The notes under the pieces were generated by a model, which saw nothing but the letters and a program-made list of their open reading frames with translations, made no database searches and was not told the origin of the DNA. From Lineus longissimus (Eukaryota > Nemertea > Pilidiophora > Heteronemertea > Lineidae), in assembly GCF_910592395.1 (NCBI RefSeq), contig NC_088319.1, positions 9,488,001 to 9,552,000 of the forward strand: 64,000 bases of DNA. Direction: 5' to 3'. Both the position numbers and the translations under genes were made by a program. Shown piece by piece: positions 34,601 to 46,600 of the stretch. The first letter of the stretch is position 1. Each line of letters starts with the position of its first letter.

Positions 34601-37600
34601 TGGGCATCATGTTCTGCACATGTTGCAGGAGTGCCAGTGTCTTGTCAGGAAGGCCAAAGAGAAGAACATTGTTCGAATCCGCCTTTCAGTGCTCCTTTGA
34701 TCTAAGATATTACAGATACGACTAATCCTGTAGAGGCTGGCATTAGCAGCCTTACAAATCATCTTAACAGGAGTTTGCATTGTCATGCCCTGGTCAAGCC
34801 AAGCCCCAAGATCCTTTACACAGTTTGACCCCTCAATCAACACACCGTCCACGGTAATCCAAAGAATTGATCCTCCCCTCCCGATGACGCAGAGTTTGTC
34901 ATCTTGGTCTTTGGGGCATTTAGACTTGGTAAATTTTTGTTTAGCCATTTGTCTCCTTTTCCTAACGCCGCTTCGAAAAATAGGAACAATGAGAAAGAAA
35001 AAGCGTAATTTGCAAGGCTTCAGTCCCGCAAAACAACACTGCCATCACTGCTCTCAGTGGCCAAGTTGGAAGAGTGAAAACGAAATGACATCACAGAAAT
35101 TGGCCCACTTCGGGGAGCAGGAAAGCAATTCCTGCGCTAGGAATTCATTGACCCTTTGAGGTTGACGATTAACAAAAATCTCATACCCAAGAGTAAGAAC
35201 AAACTTTAAAAATCGTCAAAAACTTCCAGAAGCATAGCTTGCTAATGAAACAAGAGAAGCAGAAACATATTGAAGTAAAAGAGCCACCGATTCCTTTAAC
35301 AGACTTCAACGAAAAAAGAGTTGCCTTTGATTTGTGTGACGAATGCCACTGGTCAGAAAGTCAGAAACCATGGCGATCAGCTATATAAGACCAGCCCTTA
35401 AGGCCTTGCCTCGAGGTTGAAGCAGCTTTTAACTGTACAACCATCAGTTTTATAGACACGATGCCCTGGCTCGAAGTTCAATTATCAGCGAAACTAACTT
35501 TGCTGACATAGCAGTTTATGACCATGATGTGCGACCAGAATGCAGGGACTCTGCATGCACACAAGTGGATGACACTTACAGTTACATGTATGCAAGTTGA
35601 TCAAGGTTTGACAAAGACTGTTCACTGTCAGAAAATTTATATATTTGTCAGATATAGCATATACAGTATGTCTGTTATTGCCAGATGTGCTGAAACCAAT
35701 AGATTTGACTGCCAGAATGGTGCATTTTGTGCGTCAAATATACTCTACCGAGCAAGGCCAATGCGGAGAAATCAGAGATGTTAGTGATGGGCATTTGGAT
35801 CTTGTACTGAATAATCATGCTCATTACCCCTCATGCACAGTTGAAATCGAAGCATTTCTTTCTGGCACTGTATGGTACAGTCTGGAGTGAAAGCTTCCTC
35901 CATCTGAAATATACTGCTTTCTATTTCAGTTGTCCCAGCCTGGTTCCTCCTTTGACATCTCATATGTGAGGCTTTTCAGGACTTTGGATACTATCAGGTA
36001 GATAGAGTGCAATGATTAAACTGATCGAAAGGTTACCGTAATGCTTTACCCACAGCCTTAAATTTTCTCAAGTTGTCCTTCATCATATTCAAGGCCAAGA
36101 AATAGGCGTTTGTGGAATATTTGGTTGTTGAGAAAAGGTCACTTTAAGATTGTTTGTTTCTATTTGTAGGGTAAAGCTGCAGCCTTCCATAACAGACCAA
36201 CTAAAGGTGTTCCCAATCTCAAAGGAGTGGATGATTGCTGGGAGGCCGTGCAGTCCACGTGTCCTGTTCATCTTTGAGAATCATAGCTTGGAGTTAGCAG
36301 CTTCAAATGGGGGCGCTGGCGATGGTGTTGATCTCACTCGGTCGAAAACTATGGTAGGTCGAAAACTATGGTAGGTCGAAAGCTATGGTAGATCGAAAAC
36401 TATGGTAGGCCGAAAACTATGGTAGGTCGAAAACTATCATGGTAAGTCGAAAACTATGGTAGGTCAAAAACTATGGTAGGTCGAAAACTATCATGGTAAG
36501 TCGAAAACTATGGTAGGTCGAAAACTATCATGGTAGGTCGAAAACTATGGTAGGTCGAAAACTATGGTAGGTCGAAAACTATGGTAGGTCGAAAACTATG
36601 GTAGGTCAAAAACTATGGTAGGTCGAAAAATCAATAAAGCATGGTTTGTACTTACAAGGATGGATGTTAGATCTTGAAGAAGAAAATGTTGATCTATAAA
36701 ATGAAAGTATCAGTTGACATTATTTGGCAGTGCCGTCCTGTGGAGGTGATAATATTTTGAAATGTTTGAGGAATTATTGTTTCAGAAATCGCCAGCCATT
36801 GCTATCAAGAAACTGCAACACGCAGTTGAGGATCAAATATACAGAATTCTTAGGAAATCTAGAGTGATCACAAATATAAGGTTGGTAAAAGCAAGAGTAG
36901 TCATGTTGTAAAAACCTTTTTTGAAATCTGAGGAAAACAATCCTTGGAACATCACGATCAACTGATTCTTGATCTTGATCATTCACAGTTTATTCCCATG
37001 AATTCAGTGTTGATGTCAAGAACTAAGCTAATGCTAACACCAGATGAAAAGTTGTAGCCAACATCTTTCCAGCTCTCATACTTCATACATGTAGTACTTG
37101 CAGCAGAGATCTGGTCTTGGGCAAGTCACTTGTCTCTGAGCACCTCGTCCATTGAATTTGAAAGAAAGCCAAGATTCCATGTCTCTGCAGGGTAAATGTG
37201 CAAAGTTGCCACACATTTTCCTTCTATTCATCAAACCCATCTGAGGACAGAATTTTGATACCTCTATCTGGCACATTACTGCAGTAGTACACAAAATTAT
37301 AACTACTTTTGCTAGAATAGGCCCATGCCCTATTCTAGCAAAGTAGGGATATTCATCAAAATGAAATCAAAACTTGGACAAATTTGACATCACGTCTCTG
37401 TGTCTTAACAACGCAGTACCCAAGCAACAGTCAGTGCCACCTAGTGGCTACCATTGTATTTGACTTGCTCTTTAAAATCGTTCATGTTTTCAGTAACAAC
37501 TCATTATTTGCCGTGCCAGCCAATGAGGAATTTGTCTACATTCATTCATCCAAGCCAGAGATTGACGATCATGTCAACTTCTACTTGAATCATCTACGAA

Positions 37601-40600
37601 ACATGTGCCAAAGTAGCAAGGAAACAGGTACATTTTTCTCTCTTTTTAGCTCACCTGTCAGGTGAGCTAATACGATACCGCGGCGTCTGGCGTCCGTCGT
37701 CCGTCGTCGTCGTCGTCATCGTCCGTCGTTAACTTTTGACAAAATCGTGGCACGTTTCTTAACCGCTTGACCCAGAAAGTTCATACTTGGTGTGTGGGTA
37801 CCCCTAGGCAAGACCTTCCTTCAGAATGAAAATCAGCGCAATTTGACTGCTGGTCTGCCATATAGGGGGTGCTCTTTGAAAACCTATTTTTGTCATTTTG
37901 AAGCTTATGGTTATAGCTAGAGCGATGAAAATCTAATAAAGTTGTATCTAATAAAGTTATATCACACAGGTTTTTGATTTGACCTTCATTTCAAGGTCAC
38001 AGAGGTCGAACTCTAAAATTTCTTTGATCATGGCACGTTTTTTTGCTATTGGTCATAGACTCTCTAAATTTGATATGTAGACACCTATTGGGCATCTCTA
38101 CATGTTGACACAGATTTAGGTCAGTGTGACCTACTATTCAGGTATAAGTAGGTCAAGGTTAAAAAAGCCCATTTTCTTTATTCCAGCAGATTGAAGTTTG
38201 AAATGAAGTTTAAGAGGTCGGCATGATATAGAGGTTTCGATATTAAATAGATTAATTTCGTTTCATATCACTAGGTGGCGGTATTGTGCAAAAATGTCAG
38301 TTGGCACATTGCCAGCAGTTTTGAATTTCGCGGTTCGAGGCAATCCGTCGGGGTATCCCAGATGCGCAGTGTTGTACTGCACCACTAGATCTGCATACTA
38401 CAAGTATGGAAGACAGCCATTTTATGAATTTGAAGCGAGACGAAGAAGGAATTAAATCACCTTGAATCAATGCTAAAACTTAATCATCCGCTCTTCGGAT
38501 GAGGTCGTATGTGTTGATTACATTCTTGTGATTGGTTTGAGATTATTAGTTTGTCCTCATTGCCGGTTGTTTTAGAAAATTTTGACTGTGATTGGAAGGT
38601 AAAATGAGAAACTTGTCACACTGTTCTTCGGTTTGGAATGGGGATAGTCAATGCAGAGCCAGTTGGTACAAGCTGCCTTGCGAATCGGGGTGGCGTAATA
38701 ATACTGTGAAAGAACAATAAAATGATGAATTGTAGCAGTGTGTGTCAGAAATTATGTGATTTCCATTGCATTTGACGATCCCAAAGTTTCGAGAGTATGG
38801 CAAAATGGCGGCTGCCGTCAGTGGAGATTAGCTTCAAGCCGGAACCTTTCGTTACAATGTGGGCTTTTAAACACAAGTTAATTGTTTATAATCACCCAGA
38901 CGCTACTCATTAGGTAAACCTCTACTAAAAACACTTGCTTTAATTTTTGTAAACATGTCACGAACCATTTTTGTGATCGTTTTTCGTCGCTGTAGAAATG
39001 TACACAGTCGGAGTCAGTCAGTGTGTCAACACAACAACGGTGTTAGTATACACATGAATCCATGATACACGGAGACACGAATGTAAACATTTGCCTGTTG
39101 GCATGGTTGGGTCGGAAGGAGTTCACCGTTACCGATCACTGCCCCAAGAAAGGTCATCTGAGCTGGTTGACTAAAGTAGATGATGATAATGATGAAAGTG
39201 TAGCAGAGCTGTCATCAGTGCTTTTATAGTTTATAATAGGCCTATAGTCGGATTCATAAGTAAATGTCACTGACTGCCCTTTGGGTCGCTGTGCAAAAAC
39301 TATTGGGCCGATTTCTTCAAAGTTTGGTTTTTCTTGAATCTAATTTCGGGACCAAACACAATTTCCAGGTTAGAGATTTGCAAATTATAAAGAAAAAAAT
39401 TGTCAACTTTGGAGCCCTTTGGCCATTTTGGGGGAATCTGGAGGGCCCGATTTTTTTTATGGATAGTTCTAAATGAAACTTGGCAGCTTTAAAGATACAC
39501 ACAAAAAAGAATTAACCTGAACATTTCAGCAAAATGCATCCAGAAATAAGCAGTACAGAGGAGAAAATGTCAAAATCAATACACTACGTCAATGTACACC
39601 AATACATACAAAAAAAATTATTTCGTAACCATGGTTACTGAAATATGAAAATCCTCTTGGGTCCCGAAATTAGATTCAAGAAAAACCAAACTTTGAAGAA
39701 ATCGGCCCAGTAGTTTTTGCGCAGCGGCCCAAAAGGGCAGTGGCATTTACTTATGAATCCGACTATAGGGCTGTCTTGTAGTTATTGTCTCAAAAATGAA
39801 TACAAACTGCTACCTAGTTACTCAGTACATCATATTCTATACTGTGTATTCCTTGCTTCAATTGTTCTTGTATCATATTTTTCAACATTTCTCTCTAATC
39901 GCAAGCCGAGGATAAATACTCCTTTCAAGATAGCGTAATCACACGCAATTCCACAGGTACATCCCATTCATTTGAAATTTCGGCCAATGACAGCAGGTTT
40001 TACAAAATGTAAATGCGCTGTTTATTTTCAATAGTCACTGAATAGCTAAGGCACCTGTAAACCCGTCTTAATTGGCCAGTAAAACATCTCTCAGCTTCTC
40101 CCACAAATAACTATTCACTTATTCCAACGTCAGTAACATGTGCACGCGGAAAACAATACGACTAACTCCACTTTTTCAAGACAAACCACACCATCCCACA
40201 ACTATTGCATGATTAACCCCTAACAATGACAAGTTCTTCCTCATACTCTCCCTTTCATATCGACAGGTGAGCACAATGGCCCTGGCCATTTCATTTTAGC
40301 TCACCTCTGGGGAGCTTATACGATACCGTGGCGTCTGTTGTTAGCGGAGCACGTTTCATCACCGCTGGGGCTAAATGGCTAAAACTTGGTGTGATGGTAG
40401 CTTTGGGCAATATGCCCAGACTTATTTTATTTTCGCGATATGACCGACTTTCTGCCCTCCAGGTGGCCATCTTGGAAATTGTTTTTTTGCCTTTTTGAAG
40501 CTAATGGTTGTACGTAGAGTGACGATATTTTATGGTGGGTGTATCTAATAAGGTTAAATGATATATCACCCGGGTTTTTGATTTGACCTACTTTTCAAGG

Positions 40601-43600
40601 TCACAGAGGTCAAAGTTGACTAAATCACCGATAGGTGGCACGTTTCGTTGCTATTTGAGCTAGAAGATTCTAAACTTGTGAGGACATGTATCTAGGGACC
40701 ATCTATTCTACCTAAAAAAATGTTTCCCGCTCTGACTTCAAAAATGTATCCAGGCGGCCATCTTGAAAACTAAACATAGTCGGATTGCAACCAAATTTCA
40801 TGTGATTGTAAATCTATGTACTCACTACAACATCCCTGATTTTCAGTCAAATCCATTGATCAATATGACCACCAGGCAGCCATCTTATATGGCCACCAGG
40901 TGGCCATCTTAAAAATTAAACAAAGTCCTATTAATCCGAAACTAAAGATCAGATTGTGCGCAAACTTGATGTGATTACGTATCCATGTACTCTTATCAAT
41001 ATCCCTAATTTTCAGTCAAATCCCATGACAAATATGGCCGCCAGGCCGCCATCTTGAAAATCCAACAAAGAGCATATTACTCCGATACTGTTGAACAGAT
41101 GTCAATCGATGTCGATATGACATGCACACTCTTTATTAATAACCCTGAAATTCAGTCAACTTTATAACCAAAATGCTATACTCAGATGGTACCGGTAATT
41201 TTTTGTGCCATTGAGCCGAGAAGAATAATATTATTCAATGGAATAAAAACTGGTGAAACTAGCCAGAAACTGTTCTCCCAATATCCGCTGCAAATGACAT
41301 GCATTACATTACCCGAGGTGAGCACATGGTCCCTGGACCCTTTCATATCAGAAGTAAATCCACCAGTTCGCTTGTTTTTAGTCAATGTACAAGCTCATCA
41401 GCCACTGAAAATCGGTGGACAGAATGCTCCCGCCATTTTGGCTTTATCGTCTGATGAACACGCTCTCGCTTTGCCATCTATCGTGCACAAAATGAATGAA
41501 TAGTGTTCTCAGATGATATCAGATGGCACCTCGATCGATTTCAAAAAGATCATCGGCCGGAGATCTCTAGTGATGTAAGGGAATGGTTCCACCGAGGGAA
41601 CCCGGTGTGCGTCACAGGGGACTGAATTGGTAACCGAGTACACTCGGTCTGCGGCTTCAAAGGGTTAAAAATTATGTAGCACCTTAACATTTTTACAGTT
41701 TACTATAACGGTACATTTGTTCTTTCAGAAGGTCCACGCATCCACAGCTACCAGACGACACGACGTAGCCTGCAGGGCTCCCTAAGCATCGACTCAAATC
41801 GGTCAACATCATCCATGAAACCCTCCGCCGAACATGGTCTAAAAGACTTCCTGTGGCATCACATAGACTTGGCAATGACGAAGGGCTTTGATGATAATGT
41901 TGGAAGAAATCCAGTGTCTGCATTGTTTGAGGTAAATGATCCCTTTCATGCTCAGACTGATTGGCTCCCAAATTTTGTGTTGAGGATATATGTAAGTAGA
42001 ATGACCATTTTGAATTAATACCAATAATGACCTCCATGAACAGTTAATGGTCGACTGACAAGAATAATGAACTCTCTTTGTCTGCTTTATGCAGATACTC
42101 GAGTTGCTAGCAATCACCAAGCTTCTTGCAGTTAATTTCCATTTCCAACCTTTAACCCTTTCAGGGCTGAATATTTTTTTCCTAAACCTCCGCTCTGGAC
42201 TGGATATTTTTCAAGTTTTTTCGTCAAAATCAAAAGTTTTTGAAAGCAAAGTATCGGCTTTGCAAGAATCGCTATGAAGTTGGCATGAATAGAAAAGGTG
42301 TTCCCCTGGATGTCGGGAATCCCCTTCGAGCAGTTAAAAAATGCGGATCGGCTTTAGAATTGACTGGAAAACCGACTCTTGTGAAAAGATCGTCGATCTC
42401 GCATTTCTGCGAGACTCGTCCAGAACGGAGGTATTGCGGTGCTCGCAATTTTGCGAGACTCATCCTGAAAGGGTTAATAACATTGCAGGGAGATTTTTTC
42501 CAGTAGTAGTTGGTGAGAAGGGGAGTCATGGTGCTTTAAAGCCAGATAGCCCTGGAGAAATGGAGCTCATCAGTTTGGAAGTGTGCAGTTCATGAAGGAG
42601 ATTGGAAAGTCCAGGCAGATGCCACTCAATCAGCCCTGGTCCATGAGGCATCTATCTAGGAGAAGGAAAACTCGTAAATCACCACCAAGGAGCCCGTCCC
42701 TTTGGATGAATTTCAGTTTTGAGCAAACCTGGCATTTAAACACAATTGTAACAAATTGACCTATCACTCATTTCAGTTGCCAACTGCTGAGACATGGTTC
42801 CTGATCAGCAACAAGCTACATCAGTTCTTTCTCTCCGACTTGAAGGAAGGTCAGGCAAGGGCAAGCTTCAACACATTGAAATCACTATTGGAGATTGATA
42901 CAAGATTTTCTGAAAGGTGCGTGCTGGTTCGGTTATTTCATAATTTAACCCTAAATTCCCCAGGTTTTTGACGTTTTTAACAAATCTGTAAAAATTATGT
43001 AAATAAGCTATACTCACAAAACTTGCCTTATTTTATTTTCTTCTTCGAAGCCTCCTTATTACATAACAGTGTCAATAGTATTTTGTTATGGAGTGGAAGA
43101 CACGAAAACACCCTCCTTCACAAAGGGGTCTTCAACACACACACGTTACCAATGACGTTATTCTAATAGAATAATAAACCCCCGTGCGTGGCACAGAATG
43201 ACCAAGAGGTAAACTTAGCTGACGAAATCTTAAAACCATTCTACAACTGCCACGCCATCTGAGATCATCGTAAAGAATTAATACAAAATAGGTCGTAAAT
43301 CTATGTGTTGGCAATTCAGCACTGACTAAAGTACATGGTAGATCGATGTAGTTGGCTGCAAACTGCCAACTATGTAGAGCTACCATGTATTTTAGTCAGC
43401 CGATGGCAATGTAGTTGTTTTAACTCCTACACTACCATTATGTTAAAACATCCTGACATGGGTTTATTTTTAGTGCCACCATGGTTTTTTTTACATTTGA
43501 TCAATTTGTCTCTGTTTTCTGCCTCGAAAACCGCCCATGTTGTCATCTTCCAGTTGTATGTGATACATACACAGGGTTCACAGGGCAGTCTTTGAATTCG

Positions 43601-46600
43601 AGGAAAATCTGTGAATTTGACTATTTGTATTACAAAGAGAGTATTTGAGTTTAATTTTGGCCAGAACCCATATCTTCCATTTTGTCTTCGTGGTATGTAT
43701 GGCAAGCCAAAGCGGAATTTATTCAAGACTTTAGAATTACCATTCAAGAAGTTAAATATAAGTTCAAGAAGGAAATATATGTTCAAGACTAAAATATGTT
43801 CAACCTTGAATCAATGTTTTCAACCTTGAATAAAATATGTTCAACCTTGAATAAAATATGTTCAACCTTGAATAAAATATGTCCAACCTTGAACAAAATA
43901 TACTCAACCTTGAACAAAATATATTCAAGACTCACGTGACCATATTCAAGACGCACGTGACCACAAAATTGATGACGTTGTTGCTCATGTTTTGATGCTT
44001 TACGGACTTTCCCGAACCCGCGTCCGGACTTTCCCGAACCCATGGTACTTGTGTTGCGTTTCGGAGCTCGAATTGTTCGCACGAGGTTTTGACACATGGT
44101 TGTACACGTACCTAGCCGCCTACACCTGACATGTACTGTAATCCTACACATCATGACATGGATGCCGAGTGAATGTCAGAGTCGATACATGTTTCACAGA
44201 CATATCAGGCAAATTATAGGTTGAAAATGCGCAATGCCTCTCACCTTTCATTCTTAAGGCCGACACCACTGTATCGGATTCTCGTTGTCTTTTGACATGT
44301 TTGAGTGTTTAGGCTATACAGGCAATCAATCATGTCGTGAAACAGAACGCATCAGAAGTACCACAGATTCTACGCTCTACGTCATCAATTTTGTGGTCAC
44401 GTGCGTCTTGAATATGGTCACGTGAGTCTTGAATATATTTTGTTCAAGGTTGAATATATTTTGTTCAAGGTTGGACATATTTTATTCAAGGTTGAACATA
44501 TTTTGTTCAAGGTTGAACACATTTTATTCAAGGTTGAACATATTTTATTCAAGGTTGAAAACATTTGATTCAAGGTTGAACATATTTTAGTCTTGAACAT
44601 ATATTTCCTTCTTGAACTTATATTTAACTTCTTGAATGGTAATTCTAAGGTAACTCTCTAGACTATTTGAAACCAAGTTCAGATACTTATTTTCACAAAA
44701 ATTCGAAGCTATGCAAGAAACAATATTTATGATTTTAAATGTTTTTGTTTTGTACTGAAAATAAAGATTTTGAAATGATAATAATAATAAAAATACTTTA
44801 AAGTTGTATCTTATCTTTTTTTATGATAGTCAATACATGCATAAGAAAATATACAGTTGAAAAATACATTGTATTCAATTATTCAATTATGCAGTCATCG
44901 GTCTAATTGATGACGACAATTAAAATACCATTGTTAGGCCTTAGCTCCTCATGCACTAATTAGACACTTAAGTCACCAACTGACACTAATTAGATAAACT
45001 GATCATCGGACTAATTGATGTCAATTAAATGAACAAATCATCATTTTAATTGTTTACTTCTATTGTAACTTTGTCCTATAAAAGGGGACCTTAAACTAAG
45101 GATATTCAGTTTCACCTTTGGTGCGAACCTGAGCGTATAATACAGATTTTCCGACTTCAACCAAGAACCAGCTTTACAGAGAGGACCACGATTCTAGACC
45201 TCATCACCACGATTCAAGAGACAGACAAGATGCCAGCAAAAAGGAAGAACTCCAGAGCAGCTCGAGTACCATGGCCATGCGGGGATTGCCGGACAACGAC
45301 AAGTGATACGTGTTGCGTTTACTGCGAAAGCTGCCGGCAGTGGTTTCACCAGAACTGTCAGTCGATCGAGAAGAAAGATTTCGATTATCTGCAGAATACA
45401 GATCTAGGATACTGGTGCAAGGGTTGCATGTGTAGAGATGGCAGCTTCAACTACAATGCAGGACTAGGGCGGCTTCAGATGGCGACAGAGAATGGTGAAG
45501 ACTTGAAGGCGAATCTCATCGATGCGGCCAAACGAGAGATGCTGTTTCTAAGCATATGTGACGTCCCCGATGTTGATCATGGTACTTCTGTGAGATATGG
45601 TGCGAGTGATTGGAATCTGATTGGAATCTGCAACAAGACGACAGTGCCCGAGCCATAATACAGATGATTGGTGGAAAGTGTGAGAGCAAGATTCCAGTAG
45701 ATGTGAAAGGAAATGGAGATTGCCTTTTCAACTCCATCGCAACAGCAATGACGGGGACTGACGGCATGGCAGAGGAACTTCGCTACAGGTGTAGTATTGA
45801 ATTGATATTTGGGGAAAGTAAGTATCTCGAACGACACGAAGACCACACGGAGTGGTTTGCCCTTAGCCCATCATACGAGGAGGCGATTATGGACTGCATC
45901 CATGGGAAATACTCATCATCTTGGACAATAGAGGCTGCGGCGACCGTTATAAAGAGACCAATAATTTCTGTCTACCCCGCCATGAATGGACCACTTGATC
46001 CAGCTGGTGTTTATTGAGAAGAAGAAAGGAATCTACATCATTAGGAAAACCCCTCTGGACCCACAGCCACAAGTTGACGACATCATCACATTGAGGATGC
46101 CACCTATCACACATACAGTCGATTCCTCAAGTCAGCACTTCAAGTAATCAAAATATAAACACTCTGAAGAGCAGTCACTCACAGCCCACTTTAAGTGTAA
46201 CAGCAAACACACTGGTTTTAAGAGTGTATGGAAACCAGCTCAAGAAAAGACAAGATAATTGTTGTGTAAAAATACTTTTTTAATATTGATTACAGTACAA
46301 ATTGGTGTTGCTTACTAGTGATCTTTACTCAAATGAGGTTGCAAAGTTATTTCCTGGAAGTTGGGGACTGAAAACTCCTGGAAAAAAAATCTTCCCTTGA
46401 GTGCACCCTGTCAGAGTGGGTGACTTTACCATTATGATTATGCCATGTGTCACAGGACATTTAAACGACGCTGAGCTCTTATACCTGGAATTGATAGATG
46501 CAAAAATATGATGAGAGAGATGTAAAACCAGTAGAACTATGAAAAACTGACTTCAAACTTATCTAGAGCAACTATGTCGAACTAGTGAAAAACTCTTCAG

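Noticed and set aside
34785-35159. 124-codon plus-strand ORF
   Set aside because: Opposite-strand shadow of the decayed LINE at 34171-34960, extended into unique DNA.
36338-36630. CRISPR-like regular array
   Set aside because: Units are contiguous without spacers and the genome is eukaryotic; it is a minisatellite.
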